A program made the translations under genes and the position numbers. The notes under the pieces were generated by a model. That model saw only the letters and a list, made by a program, of their open reading frames with translations. It had not been told where the DNA came from and did not search any database. Positions 41,672 through 50,455 of a stretch of DNA of 64,000 nucleotides are shown here, piece by piece; position 1 is the first letter of the stretch, and every line of letters begins with the position of its first letter. Source of the DNA: Gammaproteobacteria bacterium (GTDB taxonomy: Bacteria; Pseudomonadota; Gammaproteobacteria; Burkholderiales; Gallionellaceae); assembly GCA_018813765.1 (NCBI GenBank), contig JAHJBC010000007.1, forward strand, positions 124,001 to 188,000, read 5' to 3'.

Positions 41672-42274
41672 CTATGCCGCATGTTCGAAGCGATACACCG
41701 CCGTGCTGCCGCGCAGGTTGGGCAGCACCTGCACGTCATGTCCACCGCACATCACTTGGCGGCCGAGGATGCGGATGTCCAGGTGTGCGCAGAGGATCTC
41801 GAAATCGTCCAGCGTACACAGGTGCACGTTCGGGGTGTCGTACCACTGGTACGGCAGTTCCTTTGAAACAGGCATGTTGCCGAGCATCACCTGCAAGCGG
41901 TTCTTCCAGTAGCCGAAGTTGGGGAAGCTGATGATGCCCTCGCGGCCGACGCGCACGATCTCCTTCATCAGCGCCTCGGTGTGGCGCGTGGCCTGCAGCG
42001 TCTGCGACAGGATGACGTAGTCGAATGATGCATCCTCGAAATCGGCGAGGCCGGAGTCGAGGTCGTTCTGGATGACGTTGACGCCATTGGCGATGCAGGT
42101 GGCGATCTTCTTGTCGTTGATCTCCACGCCGTAGCCGCGCACTTCGCGCGTCTCGCGCAGGTAACGCAACAGGCTGCCGTCGCCGCAGCCGAGGTCGAGC
42201 ACGGAGGAGCCTTGCGGTATCCACGATGCGATGGCGGCGAAGTCGGGGCGGGATTCGATGATTGAGGTATTCAC
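41672..42274 (-). CDS. metW: Methionine biosynthesis protein MetW
   Basis: [31 protein letters not shown]; overlaps metX. Confidence 0.94.
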   Translation of the reverse strand: MNTSIIESRPDFAAIASWIPQGSSVLDLGCGDGSLLRYLRETREVRGYGVEINDKKIATCIANGVNVIQNDLDSGLADFEDASFDYVILSQTLQATRHTEALMKEIVRVGREGIISFPNFGYWKNRLQVMLGNMPVSKELPYQWYDTPNVHLCTLDDFEILCAHLDIRILGRQVMCGGHDVQVLPNLRGSTAVYRFEHAA

Positions 42275-43404
42275 AGGGAACCCTCCGCTGCCACGTTATT
42301 CAAATAATTGCGCATCACCGCAACATACTGCTCATCCTGCATCAGGAAGGAATCGTGGCCGTGCGCGGAGGTTATCTCGGCATAGCTCACGTCGCGTTTG
42401 TTGTGCAGCAATGCATGCACGATCTCGCGCGAGCGCTCGGGCGCGAAGCGCCAGTCGGTGGTGAATGACACAACCAGGAATTTCGCTTTTGCCACGGCGA
42501 AAGCGCGGTTCAGGTTGCCGCCGAGTTCGCGCGCCGGGTCGAAATAGTCCAGCGCCTTGGTCATCAGCAGATAGGTGTTGGCGTCGAAATACGCGGCGAA
42601 CTTGTCGCCCTGGTAGCGCAGGTAGGACTCGATCTGGAATTCGATGTCATAGCTGAAATTCAGTTTGCCGTGGCGCAGCTCGCGACCGAACTTGTCCGCC
42701 ATCGCGTCGTCGGAAAGATAGGTGATGTGTCCCAGCATGCGCGCCAGGCGCAGGCCGCGGGTGGGCACCACGCCGTGCTGGTAGAAATCGCCGCCGTGGA
42801 AATCGGGATCGGTCAGGATGGCATTGCGCGCCACGTCGTTGAAAGCGATGTTCTGCGCGGTCAGATGCGGCGCCGAGGCGATGGCCAGCACATGACGCAC
42901 GCGATCGGGATAAGACAACGCCCACTGCATCGCCTGCATGCCGCCCAGACTGCCGCCGATGACTGCGGCGAACTGTGTGATGCCGAGCTGCTCGGCCAGG
43001 CGCGCCTGCGATGTCACCCAGTCTTCGACCGTCACCACCGGAAAGCTCGCGCCGTAAGGCTTGCCGGTCTGCGGATCGATGCTGGCGGGGCCGGTGGAAC
43101 CGTGACAGCCGCCGAGGTTATTGAGGCCGACGACGAAGAACTTGTTGGTGTCGATAGGCTTGCCCGGCCCCACCATGTTGTCCCACCAGCCGATGTCCTC
43201 GGTGTCGTCCTCGTAGTAGCCCGCGACATGGTGATGACCGGACAGCGCGTGACAGATCAGGATGGCGTTGGACTTGTCGGCGTTGAGCACGCCATAGGTC
43301 TCGTACCACAGCTCGTAGCACGGCAATACCGCGCCGCTCTTGAACGTGAGCGGCTGGTCGAAGGTGGCGCGTTGCGCCTGCACGATTCCAACTGAGTTAT
43401 TCAT
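42271..43404 (-). CDS. metX: Homoserine O-acetyl(acyl)transferase
   Basis: [50 protein letters not shown]. Confidence 0.96.
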   Translation of the reverse strand: MNNSVGIVQAQRATFDQPLTFKSGAVLPCYELWYETYGVLNADKSNAILICHALSGHHHVAGYYEDDTEDIGWWDNMVGPGKPIDTNKFFVVGLNNLGGCHGSTGPASIDPQTGKPYGASFPVVTVEDWVTSQARLAEQLGITQFAAVIGGSLGGMQAMQWALSYPDRVRHVLAIASAPHLTAQNIAFNDVARNAILTDPDFHGGDFYQHGVVPTRGLRLARMLGHITYLSDDAMADKFGRELRHGKLNFSYDIEFQIESYLRYQGDKFAAYFDANTYLLMTKALDYFDPARELGGNLNRAFAVAKAKFLVVSFTTDWRFAPERSREIVHALLHNKRDVSYAEITSAHGHDSFLMQDEQYVAVMRNYLNNVAAEGSL

Positions 43405-43412
43405 TTCGTCCC

Positions 43413-43509
43413 AAAAACAAAACCCGCACAGCCTGAAGCTAGAGCGGGTCGACTCGCTTTAGCTGGAATATTTAACGTGCCCCGCAAGCTGAACTCAAAT
43501 CGGCACGGG
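43413..43509 (-). promoter_or_regulatory. SAM-II (SAM-alpha)-like riboswitch with candidate terminator in the metX leader
   Basis: RNA CCCGUGCC-GAUUUGAGUUCAGCUUGCGG-GGCACGUUAAAUAUUCCAGCUAAAGCGAGU: P1 CGUGCC/GGCACG, pseudoknot GCUUGC/GCGAGU, SAM-II-like GAUUU, GUUAAA and GCUAAA; followed by ACCCGC...GCGGGU-UUUGUUUUU. Confidence 0.8.
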
Positions 43510-43551
43510 ATGGAGTGTCCGTGTTTTGCTGAAAGCTGTCAACCGCAGGCG

Positions 43552-45279
43552 TTAAGCGGCATTCAGCTTGTCCAGCAGATCGCGTATCTTCAATGGGTCG
43601 TCCGCGCGCATGATCTTTTGCACGATGGGCGCGATCTCCGGCAGGCTGGTGGTGAGCACGCGCTGCTTGGTGCCCAGCAGTTGCGCGGGGTGCATGGAGA
43701 ACTGGCGCAGGCCGAGGCCGAGCAGCAGGCGCGTGTAGGCCAATTCGCCGGCCATTTCGCCGCACACCGAGACTGGCACGCCGACCTTGTTGGCGCCGCT
43801 GATGACCAGCGCCAGCAGTTGCAGCACGGCGGGGTGCAGCGGGTCGTACAAGTGCGCGACCTCTTCGTCGGTACGGTCGATGGCCAGCGTGTACTGGATC
43901 AGGTCGTTGGTGCCGATGGAGAGGAAGTCCAGCCGCTTGATGAAGGCGTGCAGCGCCAGCGCGGCGGCGGGTATCTCGATCATGCCGCCGATCTGCACGT
44001 TGGGATTGTAGGCAATGCCGTGCGTTGCCAGATCCGATTTGACGCCATCGATCAGGTGCAGGGTCTGGATGATCTCGGATGCGCCCGACAGCATGGGCAC
44101 CAGGATTTTCAAATTGCCATAGGCCGATGCGCGCAGCAGCGCGCGCAGTTGGGTGCGGAAAAGTTGCGGCTCGGCCAGACACAGGCGGATGGCGCGCAGG
44201 CCCAGCGCCGGGTTGCTGGCCACGCGGGTGACGCCCTTGAGCTGCTTGTCCGCGCCGAGGTCGTAGGTGCGGATGGTGACCGGCAGTCCGTCCATGCCCT
44301 CGATCACGTCGCGGTAGGCCTTGAACTGCTCTTCCTCGTCGGGCAGGTCGTCGCGGTTGAGGAACAGGAACTCGCTGCGGAACAGGCCGATGCCGGTGGC
44401 GCCGTTCTCCTTCACCTCGGCGAGGTCGTTCGGCATCTCGATGTTGGCGTGCAATTCGACATGGGTGCCGTCCAGCGTATCGGCGTGCGCGGTCTTGAGG
44501 CGCTTGAGCTTCTGCCGTTCCAGTTCCCACTGGGTCTTGCGCAGCTTGTATTCGGCCAGCAGGTTCTTGTCTGGATCGACGATGACCACGCCCTGCTCGC
44601 CGTCGACGATGAGCATGTCGCGATCCTTGATCATTTCGCGCGCATGGTGCAGGCCGACCACGCAGGGGGTGTTGAGGCCGCGCGCGACAATGGCGGTGTG
44701 CGAGGTCGCGCCGCCGAGGTCGGTCAGGATGGCGGTGAACTGGTGCGGCTTGAGCTGGATCAGGTCGGCAGGGCTCACGTCGTGCGCGACCAGGATCATC
44801 TCGACATCGTGTTTCCCCGCGGGCGGCACATGGCCGGACTGGCCGTTGAGCGCCTTGAGCACACGCTCCACCACCTGCATCACATCGGTCTTGCGCTCGC
44901 GCAGGTAGACATCCTCGAACGCCTCGAACTGCGCGACCAGCTCGTCCATCTGCGTCTTCAATGCCCATTCCGCGTTGCAATGCTCGCGTCTCACCATCTC
45001 GCGCGCGGCCTTGCTGATGTGCTCGTCGCCCAGGATCATCAGGTGCAGGTCGAGGAAAGCGTCGAATTCGGCGGCGGCCTGCTGCGGACGCAGCTGGCGC
45101 AACGCGGTCAGTTCCTTGCGTGTCGCTTCAAGGGCGGCATCCAGGCGGTCCACTTCCTCGTCCACCAGCGCTTTGGGCAGCACATAGTGCGACACTTCGA
45201 GAGAAGTGTGCGACACCAGATGGGCATGGCCGATGGCGATGCCGCTGGAGACGGGAAGTCCATGTAATGTAAAACTCAC
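43552..45279 (-). CDS. ptsI: Phosphoenolpyruvate-protein phosphotransferase (PTS enzyme I)
   Basis: GTG start, VSFTLHGLPVSSGIAIGHA, LGGATSHTAIVARGLNTPCVVG, GLFRSEFLFLNR; GTGA overlap with HPr stop. Confidence 0.95.
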   Translation of the reverse strand: MSFTLHGLPVSSGIAIGHAHLVSHTSLEVSHYVLPKALVDEEVDRLDAALEATRKELTALRQLRPQQAAAEFDAFLDLHLMILGDEHISKAAREMVRREHCNAEWALKTQMDELVAQFEAFEDVYLRERKTDVMQVVERVLKALNGQSGHVPPAGKHDVEMILVAHDVSPADLIQLKPHQFTAILTDLGGATSHTAIVARGLNTPCVVGLHHAREMIKDRDMLIVDGEQGVVIVDPDKNLLAEYKLRKTQWELERQKLKRLKTAHADTLDGTHVELHANIEMPNDLAEVKENGATGIGLFRSEFLFLNRDDLPDEEEQFKAYRDVIEGMDGLPVTIRTYDLGADKQLKGVTRVASNPALGLRAIRLCLAEPQLFRTQLRALLRASAYGNLKILVPMLSGASEIIQTLHLIDGVKSDLATHGIAYNPNVQIGGMIEIPAAALALHAFIKRLDFLSIGTNDLIQYTLAIDRTDEEVAHLYDPLHPAVLQLLALVISGANKVGVPVSVCGEMAGELAYTRLLLGLGLRQFSMHPAQLLGTKQRVLTTSLPEIAPIVQKIMRADDPLKIRDLLDKLNAA

Positions 45280-45545
45280 TCGCCTTCTCCGAAATAATCC
45301 GCGATCAAAGCGATGATCGCCGTCATCGCTTCCTGTTCCTTGTCGCCGTCCGTTTCTATGCCTATGGTCGTGCCCTTCGCCGCAGCCAGCATCATCACGC
45401 CCATGATGCTCTTCGCGTTCACGCGCCTGCCGTTGCGCGACAGCCACACCTCGCAGGGATATTGCGTGGCGAGTTGGGTGAGTTTGGCCGAAGCGCGGGC
45501 ATGCAGCCCGAGCTTGTTAATGATCTGCGCATCCTGCTTTTGCAT
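45276..45545 (-). CDS. ptsH: Phosphocarrier protein HPr
   Basis: IINKLGLHARASAKLTQLATQYPCEVWLSRNGRRVNAKSIMGVMMLAA. Confidence 0.94.
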   Translation of the reverse strand: MQKQDAQIINKLGLHARASAKLTQLATQYPCEVWLSRNGRRVNAKSIMGVMMLAAAKGTTIGIETDGDKEQEAMTAIIALIADYFGEGE

Positions 45546-45939
45546 CTGTCCCATCCATATGAATCTTCACAATACAGTCCCGCCCGCCTTCCACCGCACG
45601 CTGCACCAGTTCTTCCAGCGGCAGGTTGCAATAACACGCCACGCGCAACAGCATGGGCAGGTTCACCCCCGCCACGCCTTCGACACGGTCCGGTATGCAG
45701 AGTCGGCGCGCGATATTGCAGGGGGTCGCGCCATACACATCGGACAGCAGCAACACGCCGTTGCCGCTGTCGAGCTGCGCGATGAGCGCGCGCGCCTCGT
45801 TTTCTTTTTGCGCCGGGTCGTCGTTCGCCAGCACGGAGAGCGTCTTGAGGTGAGGCGGCACGCTGCCGATCACATGTCGCACGCAGTCGACCAGACTGTC
45901 GCCCAGACCGTTATGCGTGATGAGCAGGATACCGACCAA
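45517..45939 (-). CDS. PTS EIIA component, mannose/ManX-like
   Basis: MVGILLITHNGLGDSLVDCVRHVIG...VLLLSDVYGATPCNIARRL; overlaps ptsH. Confidence 0.92.
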   Translation of the reverse strand: MVGILLITHNGLGDSLVDCVRHVIGSVPPHLKTLSVLANDDPAQKENEARALIAQLDSGNGVLLLSDVYGATPCNIARRLCIPDRVEGVAGVNLPMLLRVACYCNLPLEELVQRAVEGGRDCIVKIHMDGTDAKAGCADH

Positions 45940-46140
45940 TCAATACACTCCCGTTAAACGCGCCAGCACTGCCGCGATCAGCAGCAGCACCAGCCAGCCG
46001 TAACGCAGCATCCAGCGCAGGACATGAGCCTTCGCCGCTTCGTTCCGGTTGTCTTCTTCCACGATGTCGCCGATCTGCTTCAGGGCATGCAGCCCCGTCG
46101 TGCGGCGGATGTTCTGCTGTAACGGGTCGTCGGTATTCAC
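45940..46140 (-). CDS. Small hypothetical membrane protein
   Basis: 66 aa, C-terminal TM helix. Confidence 0.5.
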   Translation of the reverse strand: MNTDDPLQQNIRRTTGLHALKQIGDIVEEDNRNEAAKAHVLRWMLRYGWLVLLLIAAVLARLTGVY

Positions 46141-47237
46141 TGTTCGATCTTTCGCGGTGTGGATTCGTCGGTGAATTTTAGCCGTTTCTGCATGTTCGCG
46201 GTGAGATGCACCACGCCTTGACCGTCTATCAACAGAGCTTCCCCGATCTGCATGCTGCGGGCCGCTTCCAGCCAGCCCTGCTCGCCGGAGACGAACAGCG
46301 GCTTTGAGTGCGAGTCCGAGCGCAGACCCGCCCTCTCACCGCGCGTGAGGATGGTGACCGCCTGCACGCCCTGCACCGGATAACCGCTACGCGGGTCGAT
46401 CAGGTGGCAATAGCGTTTCCCGTCAAGCTCGAAATAGCGCTGGTAATCGCCCGAGGTGCCGATGGCCTCGCCGTCATGCAATTCCAGGATCGCAATCGGC
46501 CCCGGCCGGCGCGGGTGCTGGATGCCGACCACCCAGGGACGCGTACCGTGCGTACCCAGCGCCATCACGTTGCCGCCGATGTTGATGAGCGCGTTGTGGA
46601 TGCCCTGTTCATTGAGAATGGCGGCGGCGCGGTCCAGCGCGTAGCCTTTGGCGTAACCGCCAAGGTCGAGTTTGACGGCGCGATTTCTACTGCTAACTGC
46701 AACCCACCCCAACCCTCCCTTGTCAGGGAGGGAGCCGTCCGCCCCTCCCCTGACAAGGGGAGGCTGGGAGGGGTTGGAGATTTTCAAATCGCTCATCCGC
46801 GGCTTCGCCTTCACCAGCGCGGCGATCTTCTTCGCGTCCGGCAACTCGGCTTTGAATTCCTCGGCCTGAAAACCCCAGGCCTTGATCAATCCGCCAATGG
46901 CCGGATTGAACGTTCCGCCCGATTGCGCCGAGACCTGCGCGGCATCCTGCAGCATTGCCGCCAGCTCGGGCGAGACGCGCTTGCGCTTGCCCTGCACGAT
47001 GGCGGCATTGAGTTCGCTCAATTCGGAAGGACTCCATGCGTGCAGCATGTCGTGCAGGCGCTGGAACTCATGCATGACGGCAACAGTCGCTTGCCGCGCT
47101 TTTTCTTCGTCCGCGCCGTAGATGCTCACATCCACCTGCGTGCCGAACACATAGGCCTGCTCCTGGTAGAACGGCTCTTTGCCGCAGGCGGACAACAACA
47201 GGGCGAGTAGCAGGGCAAGGACGCGGAAGAAGCTCAC
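46137..47237 (-). CDS. apbE: FAD:protein FMN transferase (ApbE)
   Basis: VSFFRVLALLLALLLSACGKE lipoprotein signal (GTG start), FGTQVDVSIYG, AVKLDLGGYAKGYALDRAA, LINIGGNVMALG; in-frame repeat-derived insert NPSQPPLVRGGADGSLPDKGGLG. Confidence 0.9.
   Translation of the reverse strand: MSFFRVLALLLALLLSACGKEPFYQEQAYVFGTQVDVSIYGADEEKARQATVAVMHEFQRLHDMLHAWSPSELSELNAAIVQGKRKRVSPELAAMLQDAAQVSAQSGGTFNPAIGGLIKAWGFQAEEFKAELPDAKKIAALVKAKPRMSDLKISNPSQPPLVRGGADGSLPDKGGLGWVAVSSRNRAVKLDLGGYAKGYALDRAAAILNEQGIHNALINIGGNVMALGTHGTRPWVVGIQHPRRPGPIAILELHDGEAIGTSGDYQRYFELDGKRYCHLIDPRSGYPVQGVQAVTILTRGERAGLRSDSHSKPLFVSGEQGWLEAARSMQIGEALLIDGQGVVHLTANMQKRLKFTDESTPRKIEQ
46700..46778. repeat. Double palindrome inside apbE
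   Basis: CCTCCCTTGTCAGGGAGG and CCTCCCCTGACAAGGGGAGG flanked by CCCACCCCAACC / GGGAGGGGTTGG. Confidence 0.9.
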
Positions 47238-48505
47238 TGCTGCATCTCTTCGATCTCGATGGCGGCCGCCAGCATCGCCAGCCTGCCCACCACGCCGTAG
47301 GCATAGAAACGGTTGGGCGTATCGTCGGGGGCACAGGCCGGGTTGGGGAAGGCACAGCAGGACTCGAACGCCAGCGGTTCGAAGCGCATGCCGGGCGCAT
47401 TCAGGTTCTCGTCGACGCCGCGCTCGGTGTGCACGCGGTAGAAACCGCCCACCACATAGCGGTCTATCATGTACACCACCGGCTCGGCTATCGCGCCGTT
47501 CAGGTCTTCGAAGGTGTACACGCCTTCCTGCACCAGCACGTCGGAAACTTGCAGACCTTCCTTCACCACGGCCATCTTGTTGCGCTGCTTGCGGTTGAGA
47601 TCGCGCACTTCGCGGCCGTCCTTCACCGTCATGATGCCCATGCCGTAAGTGCCCGCGTCCGCTTTGACGATGACGAAAGGGTCGTCCTTCACGCCATATT
47701 GCTCGTACTTGTCGGCGATACGTTCCAGCACCAGATCCACCTGCGCCACCAGACAGTCCTCGCCGGTACGCGCGTGGAAATCCACCTTGTCGCACACCGC
47801 GAAATACGGATTGATGAGCCAGGGATCGATATCGAGCAGCTTGGCGAAATCGTCGGCCACCTTGTCGTAAGCGCGAAAATGCTGCGACTTGCGGCGCTGG
47901 TACCAGCCCGCCTCCAGCGGCGGCAGCACCGTCTGCTCCAGGCCCTTCACGATGTCGGGCACCCCGGCGGAGAGGTCGTTGTTGAGCAGCACCATGCAGG
48001 GGTCGAAATCGGCCACGCCGAGGCGATTGCCGCTGCGCACCAGCGGTTCCAGCGTGAGCGAATTGCCGTTGGCCAGTTGCAGCGTGGTCGGCTGCGTGAT
48101 CTCCGGCAGCAGCGAACCGATGCGCACGTTCAACCCGGCCTGGCGCAGGATGAGGGCAAGTTGCGCCACGTTCTGCAAATAGAACTGGTTGCGCGTGTGG
48201 TTCTCCGGGATCAGCAGCAGGCCGCGCGCCTCCGGGCAGATCTTCTCGATGGTGCTCTGCACCGCATGCACGCACAGCGGCACGAACTCGGGATTGAGGT
48301 TGTTGAAACCGCCGGGGAACAGGTTGGTATCCACCGGCGCCAGCTTGAAACCGCTGTTGCGCAGATCGACCGAAGAATAGAACGGCGGCGTGCGTTCCTG
48401 CCACTGGGTGCGGAACCAATGCTCGATCTGCGGCTGTGCGGTGAGGATGCGCTGCTCCAGATCGAGCAGCGGGCCTTTGAGTGCGGTAGTGAGACGGGGG
48501 ACCAT
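47234..48505 (-). CDS. gshA: Glutamate-cysteine ligase (GshA, Acidithiobacillus-like type)
   Basis: DLRNSGFKLAPVDTNLFPGGFNNLN, FVIVKADAGTYGMGIMTVKDG. Confidence 0.87.
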   Translation of the reverse strand: MVPRLTTALKGPLLDLEQRILTAQPQIEHWFRTQWQERTPPFYSSVDLRNSGFKLAPVDTNLFPGGFNNLNPEFVPLCVHAVQSTIEKICPEARGLLLIPENHTRNQFYLQNVAQLALILRQAGLNVRIGSLLPEITQPTTLQLANGNSLTLEPLVRSGNRLGVADFDPCMVLLNNDLSAGVPDIVKGLEQTVLPPLEAGWYQRRKSQHFRAYDKVADDFAKLLDIDPWLINPYFAVCDKVDFHARTGEDCLVAQVDLVLERIADKYEQYGVKDDPFVIVKADAGTYGMGIMTVKDGREVRDLNRKQRNKMAVVKEGLQVSDVLVQEGVYTFEDLNGAIAEPVVYMIDRYVVGGFYRVHTERGVDENLNAPGMRFEPLAFESCCAFPNPACAPDDTPNRFYAYGVVGRLAMLAAAIEIEEMQQ

Positions 48506-48561
48506 GGGATGCCTGCGGAAAACGATGCAGGCATTCTAGCCGATTTGGCGCGGTCAAAACG

Positions 48562-48588
48562 AAACCGCCCGCGCGGAGCGGGCGGTTT
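48562..48588 (-). terminator. Strong hairpin terminator between gshA and the upstream lipoprotein gene
   Basis: AAACCGCCCGCgcgGAGCGGGCGGTTT. Confidence 0.7.
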
Positions 48589-48608
48589 GTATTGCCGATA
48601 AACCGCGA

Positions 48609-50306
48609 TCAGGGCGAGGTGATCGTGAACTGAAGTCCCCCGGCGACATACAGACTGCCGCTCCCGGCGCCGCAGCTCACGGCCTGGGTCGGTGTCGAGG
48701 TCTGGGATGTCCAAGTGATCGCATCTGCGGAAGTCCAGATCTTGATGCTGGTTCCGCCGCCACCCGTGAAGCCGACATACTCGGTTCCGGTCCAGTCGAC
48801 AAAATCCAGACCGATAATGGGACTACCAATGTCGGTCAGATTGTGGTTTGTCCCCGCACTCCAGGTGATGCCGTCAGTGGAAGTGTATTTCTTGGTACTC
48901 GATATCATCACGAACTGAGTCCCATTCCAGATCACTCTGCCGGCGTCGCTGGTATTGGTTCTGGTCCAGTTGATGCCATCGGCCGAAGTCAGCACAAAAT
49001 TGCTGAAGGTGTACGGGAGGACGGTTGTGTCCCACGAATAGCCGGAGATGAGGAACGTCGAGCCGTTCCAGACGGGTTTGAAACTGAAGACAGCCTCGTT
49101 CGCTGCGGCCGTGACGGTATGGCGCGTGGTCCAGGTGATGCCGTCGGCGGACGATTTTATGTCGAGCGATTGTCCCGCGCCGACGTTGGAGCCGCCGCTG
49201 AATCCCACAAACAGGCTGTCGTTGCCGACTGCTTTTTCGATCCCGACGACGACACCGGGATTCGGCCAATTGACCGTGTCGGTGGAAGTGCGAATGTCGC
49301 TGCCCGTTGCGGCCGCGACGCCGACCACGAGATAGGTGCTGCCCGATTTGGCGATGCCGGAACCGTTGAACATGGTGCGCAGCGTCCAGCTGACACCATC
49401 GGTGGAAGTACCGACGACCCCGGCGCCGCCGCTGGCATTGGTCACGCCGACAAACTGCGCGCCGTCCCACAGCATATCGGAGAAGAACCAGCCAGTTTCC
49501 GTGTGCGGTGTCCAGACCGAAGGTGTTCCGCCTCCGCCGCCTGCCGCATCGGTCGTTGCACTGACTTCGGTCGAAGCCGCGCTGTCGCCGGTGGCGTTCA
49601 CCGCCACGATCTTGTAGTAGTAGGCCGTGCTGGCTGTGAGCCCGGTGTTGCTATAAGTAGTGCCAGCCTGAGTCGATCCGCCGAGTACATCGGTCATCGA
49701 ACCGACCGCCTGGCCGGAAGTCGTGGAGCGGTAGATGCGATAACCGGTCGCGCCGGAGACGGCGGACCAGCCCAGGTCGACCTGCGAAGTGCTGGCCGCA
49801 GTCGCGGTCACGCCGGTCGGCGCGTCGGGAACTGTCGCAACGGGCGTGGTGCCGCTCCTGATGATCGTCGTCCCGTCGGGGCCGACGCCGGTGAAATCGC
49901 CATTGGTGTCGAGATCGACATGGCCTGACGCACCGTAGTGGACCACCAGTTGCGGAACAGCCGTTTCATAACAGATCGAAGTCACGGTCTGTGCAGCGCC
50001 GTTGTAGGACAGGGAACCGTTCGCACCGAACACCAGCGTCAGCGCAGCGTCCGGTATGAAGTTGAAGCTGCCATCGAGCGATCCGGTGTTGCCGGTATAG
50101 GTCTGGTCATAGGTCATCAGTTCGGCACTGGTCGCATCGCGCACGCCACCGGAGAAAAGGGTGGTGTCGCAGGAAGCGGCTCCGCCGCCACCGCCAGCAG
50201 CATCCGCGCTCGTCCCGCCGCCCCCTCCGCACCCGGTGAAAACAAGTGCACACAGGGCGAGCAGAACCACCCCCGATCTATTGCTTCTGAAACGAATGAC
50301 TCCCAT
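48609..50306 (-). CDS. Secreted lipoprotein with FN3 domain and repeated S-x-D-G-x-x-W-T motifs (beta-propeller-like)
   Basis: Lipobox-like LCALVFTGCGGGGG; FN3 PDAPTGVTATAASTSQVDLGWSAVSGATGYRIYRS; STDGVSWT, SADGITWT, SADGINWT, STDGITWS repeats. Confidence 0.75.
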   Translation of the reverse strand: MGVIRFRSNRSGVVLLALCALVFTGCGGGGGTSADAAGGGGGAASCDTTLFSGGVRDATSAELMTYDQTYTGNTGSLDGSFNFIPDAALTLVFGANGSLSYNGAAQTVTSICYETAVPQLVVHYGASGHVDLDTNGDFTGVGPDGTTIIRSGTTPVATVPDAPTGVTATAASTSQVDLGWSAVSGATGYRIYRSTTSGQAVGSMTDVLGGSTQAGTTYSNTGLTASTAYYYKIVAVNATGDSAASTEVSATTDAAGGGGGTPSVWTPHTETGWFFSDMLWDGAQFVGVTNASGGAGVVGTSTDGVSWTLRTMFNGSGIAKSGSTYLVVGVAAATGSDIRTSTDTVNWPNPGVVVGIEKAVGNDSLFVGFSGGSNVGAGQSLDIKSSADGITWTTRHTVTAAANEAVFSFKPVWNGSTFLISGYSWDTTVLPYTFSNFVLTSADGINWTRTNTSDAGRVIWNGTQFVMISSTKKYTSTDGITWSAGTNHNLTDIGSPIIGLDFVDWTGTEYVGFTGGGGTSIKIWTSADAITWTSQTSTPTQAVSCGAGSGSLYVAGGLQFTITSP

Positions 50307-50376
50307 GACATCCCCCTGGAAATTGAAATTGATGATCCGAACTGCCGTTGTTGATTATCTGCATGGCGCGCGTCTC

Positions 50377-50400
50377 AACAATCCCGCGTTTACGGGGGGT
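50377..50400. promoter_or_regulatory. Candidate regulator-binding motif CAATCCCGCGTTTACGGGGGG
   Basis: 21 bp matching 54325-54345 with one mismatch; located between divergent genes. Confidence 0.5.
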
Positions 50401-50455
50401 GGTTTTCGGGGGGACTTTTGTTACAGTTGCACCGCCAAGACTGATAGAGAATAAA

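Noticed and set aside
47238-48557. Upstream extension of ORF 46137-48557 as one 806-aa protein
   Set aside because: The N-terminal half is an off-frame, Arg/Gly/Pro-rich reading of gshA; the real ApbE starts at GTG 47237 with a lipoprotein signal
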